Part shown: in pieces, positions 19,301 through 26,751 of the stretch | Position numbering within the stretch: the stretch's first letter is position 1 | How the letters are laid out: each line of letters opens with the position of its first letter | Source of the DNA: Planctomycetota bacterium | Lineage (GTDB): Bacteria > Planctomycetota > Phycisphaerae > SM23-33 | Direction: 5' to 3' | Length of the DNA: 64,000 nt | NCBI GenBank assembly: GCA_022705325.1 | Contig: JAKJER010000005.1 | Span: 124,001 to 188,000, forward strand | Notes under the pieces: generated by a model | What the model was told of the DNA's origin: nothing | The model's input: the letters and a program-made list of their open reading frames with translations, nothing else | Databases searched by the model: none | Made by a program: the position numbers and the translations under genes

Positions 19301-21100
19301 CTGCTTCTGGGCGTTGGCGAGCGCGGCGTCGGCGGCTTGCTTGAGCTTCTGCGCCTCGGCCTGTTTCTGTGCGGCGGCATTGACCTGAGCCTGGGCTGCA
19401 TTCTGGGCCTGCTGGACCTGGGCGAGCGCGGCGCCGGTGTCGGCGACGGCCTTGCGCTTGGCGGCAGCCTGCGCGGCGGCCTGGGTCTTCTCGGCGGCGA
19501 GCTTCTCGGCCGCCTGGGCGCCCTGCTCGGCGGCCTGGGCGGCGGCGGTGGCGGAGACGATCTGCTTCTTGATGGACTCGACGCCGGCCTCGGCCATGCT
19601 CTGTGCAGAGGTCGCGCGGGCCAGCTTCTGAGCGGCGGTGTTTGCCTGCGCCTGGGCGATCCTCTCAGCCTGCTGGGCCTGAGCGAGCGCGGTCTTGGCG
19701 GCGTCGGCGGCCTGTCGCTTGGCGGCGGCGTCCGCGGCAGCCTGCTGCTTCTGCTGGTCGGATCGCCCGGCCCGCTGGGCGATTGCCTGGGCGTTGGCCA
19801 AGGCTGCCTGGGCAGCCTGCTCGGCGGGCGTGGCGGCTGCGGTGGCGGCGGCGAGTTGTTTGGCGGCGTTGGCGAGGGCGTCGTCGGCGGCCTTCTTCTG
19901 GGCGGGTGCGTCGGCAAGGGCTTTAGCGGCGGCGCCGGCGTTGGCCTGCGCCTGCTGGTGGGCCTGCTGGGCCTGGGCGAGCGCGGCCTTGGCGGCCTCG
20001 GCCGCCTTTCGCTTGGCGGCGGCATCATCCGCGGCCTTCTTTTTTTCCTCGGGGGGCTTCTTGGCGTCGGCGGCGACGGCCTTGGCGGCGGTATCGGCGG
20101 CGTTGGCGGCCTGCTCGGCGGCTGGCGCAGCGGCAGTAGCGGCGGCAAGTTGTTTGGCGGCGTTGGCGAGAGCGTCGTCGGCGGCCTTCTTCTGGGCTGG
20201 GGCGGCGGCGAGTCTCTGGGCGGCGGCATTGGCGTTGGCCTGTGCCTGCTGATGGGCCTGCTGGGCTTGGGCGAGCGCGGTCTTGGCCGCTTCGGCGGCC
20301 TTTCGCTTGGCATCGGCGTCGGCGGCAGCCTGTTGCTTCTGGGCGTCGGTCACGACCTGTGCGTTGGCCTGGGCGGCCTGGGCGGCCTGCTCGGCGGCCT
20401 GGTAGGCAGCCGTCGCGGCGGCCAGTTGCTTCTGTGCGGCGGCCAGGGCGTCGTCGGCCGGCTTCTTCTGGGCCTGGGCCTCGGCGACCTTGGCTGGGGC
20501 GGCCTTGGCCCGTTCCTGCATGGTCTGAAGGGTCTGTTGGGCCCGGGCGAGGGCCGCCTTGGCGGTGTCCGCGCCACGGCGTTTGGCGGCTGCCTGGTTC
20601 GCCGCGGCCTTGGCCTCGTTGTCGAGCTTGTTGGCGGCATCGGCGGCAGCCTTTGCGGCGGCCTCGGCCTCGCGGGCGGCCTTCTCGGCGGCGTCATACG
20701 CCTGTTGCAGGGGCTGGGCCGCCGTCTTGGCCTCCTCCAGGGCCTTATCCAGCGGGGGCTTGGCCTTCGTTGCTTCGTCGAGTGCCTTGATGGCGGCCGG
20801 AACGGCGGCTTCGGCCTGCTGGAGGTCCTTCACGCCCCCTTCGCCTGACAGGTGCTTCGAGTCGGCTGCTTTCTGCTGCTTGGCGTCGGCGGCCTTCCTG
20901 GAGTTGGCATACTCCGTGTCCGCCTTCTGCATGGCGGCCTTCAGTGGGGGCAGGGCGGTTTCCGACTCCGATGCGGCCTTGACGGCTGCCTCGTAGGCGG
21001 CCCGGGCCTTGGCCTCGGCATCATCCGGGGCCGCGGCCAGGTACGAGCCGCACCCTGCCAACACAAGCACTGCGAACGCAACAGATCTTGTCTTCGTCAC
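16385..21100 (-). CDS. Giant lipoprotein: ~1000-residue Ala-rich coiled coil followed by DUF1549 and DUF1553
   Basis: 1571 residues. The N-terminus is a lipoprotein signal with lipobox LAGC (C17). Residues from about 25 to 1035 are an Ala/Gln/Lys-rich helix with almost no Gly, Pro or aromatic residues, predicted to form a very long coiled coil. Much of it is built from about nine copies of a 98-residue unit. The C-terminal third is a standard planctomycete DUF1549 region (NRIDELVFAKLKALG, RRAYLDVTGRLP, DRLLEQ) and DUF1553 region (WLIRPENPWFTKAIVNRTWA, LSRFPTQADLNATEDYAKAG). Most relatives have a cytochrome-like PSCyt1 domain in front; no CxxCH is present here, so the coiled coil seems to take its place. 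It is probably anchored in a membrane and reaches far across the periplasm. It heads a minus-strand group with the DUF1501 and PPC genes. Confidence 0.85.
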   Translation of the reverse strand: MTKTRSVAFAVLVLAGCGSYLAAAPDDAEAKARAAYEAAVKAASESETALPPLKAAMQKADTEYANSRKAADAKQQKAADSKHLSGEGGVKDLQQAEAAVPAAIKALDEATKAKPPLDKALEEAKTAAQPLQQAYDAAEKAAREAEAAAKAAADAANKLDNEAKAAANQAAAKRRGADTAKAALARAQQTLQTMQERAKAAPAKVAEAQAQKKPADDALAAAQKQLAAATAAYQAAEQAAQAAQANAQVVTDAQKQQAAADADAKRKAAEAAKTALAQAQQAHQQAQANANAAAQRLAAAPAQKKAADDALANAAKQLAAATAAAPAAEQAANAADTAAKAVAADAKKPPEEKKKAADDAAAKRKAAEAAKAALAQAQQAHQQAQANAGAAAKALADAPAQKKAADDALANAAKQLAAATAAATPAEQAAQAALANAQAIAQRAGRSDQQKQQAAADAAAKRQAADAAKTALAQAQQAERIAQAQANTAAQKLARATSAQSMAEAGVESIKKQIVSATAAAQAAEQGAQAAEKLAAEKTQAAAQAAAKRKAVADTGAALAQVQQAQNAAQAQVNAAAQKQAEAQKLKQAADAALANAQKQVQAAAAAAQAAEQAAQAAQANAAVVTEAQKQGAAAAAAAQGKTAEAARAAVAQAQQAHQQAQANANAAAQRLAAAPAQKKTADDALANAAKQLAAATGAAQAAEQGAQAAEAAAKTVAADAKKPPEEKKKAADDAAAKRKAAEAAKAALAQAQQAQQQAQAQAGAAAKALADAPAQKKAADDALANASNQLAAATGAAQVAERAAQSAQAAAQALAARAAWSDQQKQQAAADADAKRKAAEAAKAALAQAQQAEKTAQAQVAAAAPKLAEADNARKAADAALANASKPFAAAQAAHQAAQQAAGPLAQLDAASQQTAADAAAKRKAANDARAALTPVQQKLEQATVQATRAAQNLERAQARKKASEDGLVNLKNRIASAKQTLAADEQAAQAAEAAAAPLKAEAEKTRAAYTAAMKLADDRRVQAQEAKAQLYRMIAIRQVPAIMESPQPPQVANRIDELVFAKLKALGIQPALCSDSVFVRRAYLDVTGRLPSADDAKEFILSQDKNKRVALIDRLLEQTAHADYWAMKWSDILKVKAEFPVKVWPNAAQAYHRWIWEAIAHNKPYDKFVRELLTSSGSNFRVGSVNFYRAIQDKTPEGIAAAVALSLMSTRTHVWPQERRAGMAAFFTQIGYKPTSEWKEEVVFWDPLKSTAVPGSTAAGIDAVAKSVTATNQVPQAMEKPLSPNGPLEAIFPDGTKVTIPPDRDPREVFADWLIRPENPWFTKAIVNRTWARIMGRGIIHEPDDIRDDNPPSNPELLAYLQKEFVTSGYSLKALERLILTSTTYQFSPIPKSDKPEAQANFASYMMRRVEAEVLIDALNDITGGSDLYTSAVPEPFTYIPKDMSAVELADGSVTSSFLSLFGRSSRSTGMWSERINEMASTQWLHMLNSAAIQSKLQGGQRLGGILSSGGKPNEVVEKLYLTILSRFPTQADLNATEDYAKAGVTKGRDMWIDLAWALINSPEFLLRH
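18080..20585 (-). repeat. ~294-bp internal tandem repeats encoding a 98-residue coiled-coil unit
   Basis: Within the giant lipoprotein, the phrase KRKAAEAAKAALAQAQQA and its variants recur about nine times. Intact copies are 98 residues apart, which is exactly 14 heptads, so the coiled-coil register is kept across copies. Two adjacent unit types (one ending in a Lys/Pro/Glu-rich block, KKPPEEKKKAADDAAAKR, and one ending in a SDQQKQQAAAD block) occur as a pair twice, suggesting a second, larger duplication. Copies in the middle are more diverged and some are shorter. Confidence 0.8.
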
Positions 21101-21349
21101 GAGTCACCTCAGGTTTTGGCTTGGCCCGACAGACAGCTCGGGCGAGCCCGAAACACCGCGCGTGGCATATTGATAGATAAACGGGGGAATACTCAACAGA
21201 TTGTCACGCGACAGCATGTCTTTTCATCGTCCTTTCATTCTCGCGATCGGGTATTGGCCGTACAAGACTATTTGCCTTGGGCGCCCGATCGGAGGTCGGC
21301 GGGCGGCGGGTGCTTTCCACGCGTTCGGCTATGCGGTACACTCCGGGCC

Positions 21350-22360
21350 ATGAACATGCAAGCCGATGAGTTAGAGCGTTGCCTGTCGCAGGCGGCCCGG
21401 GCCCGCGTGGCGGTCTTTGGGGACTTCTGCGTGGACGCCTACTGGCTGATCGACGAGGGCCCGCCGGAACTGTCGATCGAGACCGGCCTGCCCGTGCACC
21501 GGGTGCGGGGCCAACGCTACAGCCTGGGCGGGGCGGGCAACGTGACGGCCAACCTGGCCGATCTGGGGGCGGCCCACGTGCGGGCGGTGACGCTGGTGGG
21601 GCGGGACCTGTTCGGCTGGCAGATGCGGCGCCTCCTGGAGCAACGGCAGATCGACACCTCGGGTGTGCTGGACGCCCAGGACGATTGGCAGACGCTGGTG
21701 TACTCCAAGCCGTGCATCGGCCCGGCCGAGCAGAACCGCATCGATTTCGGGGCGTTCAACGAGCCGTCCGAGGCGGCGATGGACCTACTGGCCGGGCGGC
21801 TGGACGAGGCGGCGGCCGCGTCGGACACGGTCATCCTGAACCAGCAGGTGCCGGCCGGTCTGTCCACGCCGGCGATGATCGAGCGGATCAACGCGGTAAT
21901 CGCCCGCCGAGCGGCCTGCCGGTTCATTGTGGACAGCCGCCACCGCAGCCGGCTGTACCGAGGGGCGATATTGAAACTGACCGCCCACGAGGCCGCGGGC
22001 ATGTTGGACCAGGCCGCCCCGCTGGAAGAGGAGATTCCCGTCGAGCGGGCGATGGAGTTGGCCTCGCGGCTGGGCGGGCGGACCGGGCGGGAGGTGTTCG
22101 TCACGCTCGGACCCGAAGGCATGGTAGTGGCCGACGAGGGCGGCTCAGCGCACCTGGGCGGCGTGCGCGTGCCGCCCCCGGTGGACCCGGTGGGGGCCGG
22201 CGATACGGTGGTCTCGGCCCTGGCGGCCGTGCTGGGCGGCGGGGGCGACGCCCGCTCGGCCGGGCGGCTGGCGAACCTGGCCGCGTCGGTTACCGTGAAG
22301 AAGCTCCAGACTACCGGCACGGCCACGCCGGCGGAGATCCGGGCCGCCGCGTCCTCATGA
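21350..22360 (+). CDS. PfkB-family carbohydrate kinase, RfaE/HldE-like
   Basis: 336 residues from the ATG at 21350. The fold is shown by the N-terminal VAVFGDFCVDAYW, the sugar-binding stretch SLGGAGNVTANLADLGA and the C-terminal catalytic anion hole DPVGAGDTVVSALAAVLGGG. Among PfkB kinases it looks closest to the heptose-7-phosphate kinase (RfaE1/HldE N-terminal) and related sugar kinases, but the match was not strong enough to name a substrate. It phosphorylates a sugar with ATP in the cytoplasm. It is divergent from the giant lipoprotein gene across a 249-base intergenic region and is followed 10 bases later by endonuclease V. Confidence 0.85.
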   Translation: MNMQADELERCLSQAARARVAVFGDFCVDAYWLIDEGPPELSIETGLPVHRVRGQRYSLGGAGNVTANLADLGAAHVRAVTLVGRDLFGWQMRRLLEQRQIDTSGVLDAQDDWQTLVYSKPCIGPAEQNRIDFGAFNEPSEAAMDLLAGRLDEAAAASDTVILNQQVPAGLSTPAMIERINAVIARRAACRFIVDSRHRSRLYRGAILKLTAHEAAGMLDQAAPLEEEIPVERAMELASRLGGRTGREVFVTLGPEGMVVADEGGSAHLGGVRVPPPVDPVGAGDTVVSALAAVLGGGGDARSAGRLANLAASVTVKKLQTTGTATPAEIRAAASS

Positions 22361-22373
22361 CTTTCATCGTGTG

Positions 22374-23048
22374 ATGATGCTCGATCACCCGTGGGACATC
22401 TCGCCGCGTCAGGCGATCCAACTCCAGCGGGAGTTGGCCTCGGAGGTGCTCGTCCGAAAGTTGGAGGGGCCCGTGCGGACGGTGGCGGGCGTCGACTGCG
22501 CGTATCTCGGGCGGACGCACATCCTGGCTGTGGGCGTACTGTGCGACGCGCGGACGATGCGGATGATTGCGACCTCGGAGGTCGTCCGCCCGCTGACGTT
22601 CCCGTATGTGCCGGGGCTGCTGAGCTTCCGCGAGGCGCCGGCCGTCATCGAGGCGGTCCGGGCCCTGCCCCAGCCGGTGGAACTGTTGATGTGCGACGGC
22701 CAGGGCCTGGCCCACCCGCGGCGGTTCGGACTGGCGTGCCACGTGGGGGTGTACCTGGACATGCCGGCGATCGGGATGGCCAAGAGCGTGCTGTGCGGGC
22801 AGTTTCGCCCGCCCGGTCGGCGGCGCGGCTGCCGGACGCAGATGCGCGACCGCGGCGAGGTGGTGGCCCTGGCCGTGCGGACCCGCGACGATGTCGAGCC
22901 GATGTACGTGTCCGTGGGGCACCGGGTGACGCTGGAGCAGTGTGCGGCCTGGGCCCTTCGCGGCTCTCGCGAGGCCCGGATCCCCGAGCCCACCCGCCTG
23001 GCCCACCAACTGGTGACGCAGCGGAAGAAGATGATGCGGGGTATATAG
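22374..23048 (+). CDS. nfi: Endonuclease V (deoxyinosine 3' endonuclease)
   Basis: 224 residues. Conserved Endo V blocks are present: VAGVDCAYLG (first metal-binding Asp), PYVPGLLSFREAPAVIEA, DGQGLAHPRRFGLACHVGV and IGMAKS. The enzyme nicks DNA near deoxyinosine produced by deamination of adenine. Three start codons lie side by side (GTG 22371, ATG 22374, ATG 22377); the first ATG is used here and no Shine-Dalgarno sequence decides among them. It is probably co-transcribed with the PfkB kinase and converges on the PEP-CTERM gene 17 bases away. Confidence 0.9.
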   Translation: MMLDHPWDISPRQAIQLQRELASEVLVRKLEGPVRTVAGVDCAYLGRTHILAVGVLCDARTMRMIATSEVVRPLTFPYVPGLLSFREAPAVIEAVRALPQPVELLMCDGQGLAHPRRFGLACHVGVYLDMPAIGMAKSVLCGQFRPPGRRRGCRTQMRDRGEVVALAVRTRDDVEPMYVSVGHRVTLEQCAAWALRGSREARIPEPTRLAHQLVTQRKKMMRGI

Positions 23049-23065
23049 TCGCGGGCCCGTGCGGG

Positions 23066-24256
23066 CTACCGTCGCGTCCGTCGGCGGACGTACCCGCCGA
23101 TGCCGGCGGCGCCGAGCGTCAGCAGGGCCATCGTCGCCGGCTCGGGCACGTCGGACGCCGGGAACGTGGGCCACTGGCGCAGTGTGAACGTGAACGGATC
23201 CTCACCGGCAAGCAGGACCTGCAACTGCTGGAGGTCCGAGTTTAGCGGGCCCACGACGCTTCCGGAGAAAGCCAGTTCGTCTTCACTCACCGCGGTTACC
23301 GTGGGGAACGTCGAACTGAGCCCGCTGAAGAAGGACAAGCCGTCACCTGGCGAGGAGGGCACGAAGTCGGCGCCCAGGCCGGTTCCGAGTTGCACGTGGT
23401 AGTCCGTCCAGTCCACCATCGACGGATTGAGGACTGTCTCGTCGATGTTGAGGGACGTGAGGCCGCCCGTGACCGTAATCTCCATGTCGAACGGACCGGC
23501 GTCGTTGGCGACCTTCGCCACGGTCAAGCGGGTCGGGCTGAAAGGATCGACGCTCCACTCGATGTCCCAGTTGCCCGAGTCGCCCGTCACCTTTGTGCTG
23601 TTCACCACGAAGCCGATGTTGAACTGCATCGTGCGGTTGAAACTGTAGTTGCTGTTCATGGTCAGGGTGCCGGGTACGGAAGCCGGCAGGGCCAAGCCGC
23701 TGGCGATATACTCTGGGACGCCCGAGCCGGGGAGGTTGCTGATATAGACGATATTGTTATCCTGCTGCCAGCCGGCCGCAAGTACGTCGCCCGCGTTGAG
23801 ATTGAGCACCGGATTCGCACCGCCCACGGCAAACAGGGCGTTGACTAGGTGATCGGTCGGGTCGGGACCCAGTGGGGGCTCCTGGGGCACGACAACAATC
23901 GGGTCGCCCTTCGCGATGACGGTGTAGCTTGAGCCAAGCTGATTGTTGCCGCCGTTATAGAGCGCCACGTACGGGATCAGGTTGCCCCCTTGGTCGGCGA
24001 AGAAGTTGACCTCGGTGAGTTTAATCTGCTGGGCCGACGACGCCACATACACGTTTGTGGGGTGGGTTGACACATAGGTCAAGTTCTGCACCGTGTCGGC
24101 TCGTGGGCCGCCTCCGCTGGTCAGAGTCTTGCCCTGCGTGGCCGCGTCGCCGATGTAGACCGTGGCTCCCTGGACCTGCGACGTGGCAAACGCAGCCAGA
24201 GCGACCAACGCCAGAACCACCACGCCGCACCGCGAGCAAGACTCTCGCATTGACAT
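23066..24256 (-). CDS. PEP-CTERM sorting-domain exported protein
   Basis: 396 residues. The start at 24256 is picked because GGAGG lies 5 bases before it; an in-frame ATG 12 bases upstream would place that site inside the gene. A Sec signal peptide (VVVLALVALAAFATSQVQGA) is followed by a beta-rich, low-cysteine body. The C-terminus is a clear PEP-CTERM tripartite signal: VPEPATMALL, a short hydrophobic helix (TLGAAGIGGYV), and the arginine cluster RRRTRR. Such proteins are processed by an exosortase and are usually linked to extracellular polysaccharide. The body has no domain that I recognise. No exosortase gene is in this window. Confidence 0.85.
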   Translation of the reverse strand: MSMRESCSRCGVVVLALVALAAFATSQVQGATVYIGDAATQGKTLTSGGGPRADTVQNLTYVSTHPTNVYVASSAQQIKLTEVNFFADQGGNLIPYVALYNGGNNQLGSSYTVIAKGDPIVVVPQEPPLGPDPTDHLVNALFAVGGANPVLNLNAGDVLAAGWQQDNNIVYISNLPGSGVPEYIASGLALPASVPGTLTMNSNYSFNRTMQFNIGFVVNSTKVTGDSGNWDIEWSVDPFSPTRLTVAKVANDAGPFDMEITVTGGLTSLNIDETVLNPSMVDWTDYHVQLGTGLGADFVPSSPGDGLSFFSGLSSTFPTVTAVSEDELAFSGSVVGPLNSDLQQLQVLLAGEDPFTFTLRQWPTFPASDVPEPATMALLTLGAAGIGGYVRRRTRR

Positions 24257-24364
24257 GTCGGCCTCCATTCTGCCGGACCGATAGAAAGGGCAACTGTTCA
24301 CCATCAATCGTACCACGATCCTACAGGCCGTCAAGCACCATTCACGGGCGAACGGTCGCCGCCG

Positions 24365-25030
24365 TCAGGCCGGCGGCGGGGCTGGAGACGGCGGCTCGGA
24401 GGGCGGTTGGGGCGGGCCCATGATCCGCGGCAGCGACCAGTTGTAGTACAGGGCGAGCAGGCGGAGGATCATGGTCGTACTCATGGCCACCAGGAACCCG
24501 GCCTGCTCCCCGCCGCCCAGGGCGCGCACAATCATCATGGCGACGGCCCCGGCGGCGACGGCGGAGACGTACACCTCGCGGTAGAGGACGACGGGCATCT
24601 GGCCCAGGAGGACGTCGCGGATGACTCCGCCGCCGGCGCCGGTGAGACAGGCGGCGAAGACGACCGAGACGGGGTTCATGCCTTCCTTCCACGCGATGGC
24701 TGCCCCGATGGCGGAGAAGATCCCCAGCCCGACGCCGTCGAAATACAGGAAGACGCGCTCGCGGCGCAGCAGCCCGCCCGGAAAGAGGGCGGTGACCAGG
24801 ACGCTGCCCAGGACGACCAGCAGATAGTTCATGTCGCGGAGGGTCGCGGCGGGACGGTTCAGCAGGACCGAGTCGCGGATGATCCCGCCGCCGATGGCCG
24901 TCGCGGTGGCCAGGATGATCATGCCCACGATATCGGGGCGGCGCTGGAGGCTTCGCAGGGCGCCGCTGAAGGCGAAACTGGCGGTGCCCATCAGGTCCAG
25001 GGCGTAGAGCAGGTCGCGGGTGTCGAGCAT
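24365..25030 (-). CDS. TRIC-type (UPF0126/YadS-like) cation channel protein
   Basis: 221 residues with about seven hydrophobic helices in two repeated halves. Each half carries the family signature: ATAIGGGIIRDSVL in the first and TGAGGGVIRDVLLG in the second. Prokaryotic TRIC homologues form homotrimeric K+-permeable channels in the inner membrane. The C-terminal ~20 residues are Pro-rich and look disordered. It is transcribed convergently to nothing nearby: the HD-GYP gene lies upstream on the same strand (58-base gap) and may share a transcript. Confidence 0.9.
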   Translation of the reverse strand: MLDTRDLLYALDLMGTASFAFSGALRSLQRRPDIVGMIILATATAIGGGIIRDSVLLNRPAATLRDMNYLLVVLGSVLVTALFPGGLLRRERVFLYFDGVGLGIFSAIGAAIAWKEGMNPVSVVFAACLTGAGGGVIRDVLLGQMPVVLYREVYVSAVAAGAVAMMIVRALGGGEQAGFLVAMSTTMILRLLALYYNWSLPRIMGPPQPPSEPPSPAPPPA

Positions 25031-25088
25031 AGCCTGTCACTATACCGCCGACCGGGGCGGAATGCAGCAGGCCAGTTTCGGCGGCCGC

Positions 25089-26117
25089 TCAGGCGACGGC
25101 CGTCTGGGACGGCAGGATGACCTGGCTGGGGTTGACGCTCAGCCAGTCCAGGAGGGCCCGGGACAGCTCGGGATCGAACTGTTCCCCCGCGCATTGCCGG
25201 ATTTCCGCGATGACGTGCTCGAGCGGGTAGGCGCCCTTGTACAGGCGGGGCATGAGCATGGCGTCGATGGAATCGGCCAACTGGATGATGCGGGCGCCCA
25301 GGGGGATGTCCCGCCCGGCGACGCCGTTGGGGTAGCCCTGCCCGTCCCACCGCTCGTGGTGGTGGAGGACCAGGTCGGCCTCGCGTGCGAAGGTGGGCAT
25401 GTTGCGTACGATGTCGGCCCCGAGTTCGGGGTGCCGGCGGACGAGGGCGAACTCTGCATCGCTCAAGGGCCCGGGCTTGCTGAGGACGACGTCCGGCACG
25501 CCGATCTTGCCGATGTCGTGGACGAGGGCGGCCACGCGGATCGACTCGGTCTGCCTGTGGTCGAGGCCGACGTGGACGGCGAGGTGGAAGGCGTAGTGGG
25601 CGACCTGCTCGCTGTGGCGGCGGGTGTAGGGGTCCTTGGCCTCGACCGCTCCGGCGAGGGCGCGGATGCCGTCCATGAGGGCCTGTTCGTGCTGCGACTC
25701 CAGTTGCAGCGCCCTGGCCGCCCTCAGGGGCAGGGCGACGGCGGCGTCGGGCGAGGCCGCCCGCAGATACGTTCGCTTGAGCGACTCGATCGAGAAGGGC
25801 TTGTGGAGGTAGTCAAACGCCCCCAGGCGGATGGCGTCGGCGAGGTAGGTGGTGGAATGGGCGGCGGTGATGAGGATGACGTGGCAGGCGGGATTGTGCC
25901 GGCGGACGTGGGCCAGCAGGTCCAGTCCGCTGCGGTCGCCCAGGCACACATCCGCGATTATGACCGAGTAGTCCTCCTCCGCCAGCAACTGCAGGGCGGA
26001 AGCGTTGTCGAACGCGACGGCGCAGGTCGCCCCTACCTGCCGCAGCGCTTGCTGCACCAGGTCGCAGACGCCAGGTTCGTCGTCAACCACCAATACTCGC
26101 ACAGACTTGCTTACCAT
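25089..26117 (-). CDS. Response regulator with HD-GYP phosphodiesterase output
   Basis: 342 residues from the ATG at 26117, which follows AGGAGAG at 6 bases. The receiver domain (VLVVDDEPGV, phospho-Asp in IIADVCLG, ITAAHS, LHKPFS) occupies residues 1-125. The HD-GYP domain follows with LVHDIGKIGVPD, HPELGADI, HHHERWDGQGYPNG and DSIDAMLM. Active members hydrolyse cyclic di-GMP. The HD and GYP motifs are intact, so activity is expected. The paired histidine kinase is not adjacent. The gene is divergent from the MazG-like gene across about 200 bases in which I see no firm promoter. Confidence 0.92.
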   Translation of the reverse strand: MVSKSVRVLVVDDEPGVCDLVQQALRQVGATCAVAFDNASALQLLAEEDYSVIIADVCLGDRSGLDLLAHVRRHNPACHVILITAAHSTTYLADAIRLGAFDYLHKPFSIESLKRTYLRAASPDAAVALPLRAARALQLESQHEQALMDGIRALAGAVEAKDPYTRRHSEQVAHYAFHLAVHVGLDHRQTESIRVAALVHDIGKIGVPDVVLSKPGPLSDAEFALVRRHPELGADIVRNMPTFAREADLVLHHHERWDGQGYPNGVAGRDIPLGARIIQLADSIDAMLMPRLYKGAYPLEHVIAEIRQCAGEQFDPELSRALLDWLSVNPSQVILPSQTAVA

Positions 26118-26319
26118 CTGGAACTCTCCTGGACTCTTCGACCTCCCGACCCCTGGGTCAGCCGAAATGGCCAAGGTGCCAGTACATGTATCGGGTCGCC
26201 CCCGTGCACCCTTTAGCAGCCGCATGGGCGCTTGGCGGGCAAGCGGCAGGCTCATCTTCTTCCTTCTACCGCCCGGTCCGGGCGGGTATGATCCAGCCCT
26301 TGAAGACGGGAGAACGCCG

Positions 26320-26592
26320 ATGCAGGACATGACGATCCGGGACTTCCAGGAGTTCATCCGCAACCAGTACTACTCGACCGACTCCGCCCGCGGCACGCCG
26401 GGCACGTTCTTGTGGTTCGTCGAGGAGGTGGGGGAGCTGGCCTCGGCGCTGGCGGGCAAGGACCAGGCCAACAAGGAGGAGGAGTTCGCCGACGTGCTGG
26501 CCTGGCTGTGCACGCTGGCCAACATCAACGACGTGGACCTGTCGCGGGCCATCGAGAAGTACACCGTACGCGGGGTGGAAGGGCACAAGTAG
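26320..26592 (+). CDS. MazG-like nucleotide pyrophosphohydrolase
   Basis: 90 residues from the ATG at 26320, which is preceded by GGGAGA; the same frame is open further upstream but only through promoter-like DNA. The motif EEVGELASAL plus EEFADVLAWL matches the EExxE...ExxD metal-binding pattern of all-alpha NTP pyrophosphohydrolases. These cleave nucleoside triphosphates to monophosphates and often serve as house-cleaning enzymes. It is small for MazG proper and is closer to the single-domain MazG-like group. It is followed by palindromic repeat DNA and then ackA. Confidence 0.85.
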   Translation: MQDMTIRDFQEFIRNQYYSTDSARGTPGTFLWFVEEVGELASALAGKDQANKEEEFADVLAWLCTLANINDVDLSRAIEKYTVRGVEGHK

Positions 26593-26631
26593 ACCTGCCC
26601 GCCGGCAGGCAGATTGCGGATTCCGCAATCC
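26593..26631. repeat. Intergenic palindromes directly after a stop codon
   Basis: Two palindromic tracts begin right after the MazG-like stop codon. The first (CCTGCCCGCCGGCAGGCAG) belongs to the same family as the tract at 4765-4786. The second (TTGCGGATTCCGCAATCCG) is a separate short inverted repeat. The rest of the 160-base gap to ackA shows no gene. Confidence 0.5.
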
Positions 26632-26751
26632 GAGATGGCCCCTTGACTCCGTCAGGTCTTTGCCGTAAGACTCACGGCCGGGTTTGTCTGTTGGCCCGCG
26701 GGCTCGCCGGCCCCGAAAACCGCTCGGCAGAACCGTCCGCCAGAGGTAGCA

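Noticed and set aside
16367..20848. A very long open frame on the + strand opposite the giant lipoprotein (about 1490 codons, Gly/Leu rich)
   Set aside because: It is the antisense of Ala-codon-rich repeat DNA in a GC-rich genome; the sense frame has a lipoprotein signal and recognised DUF1549/1553 domains.
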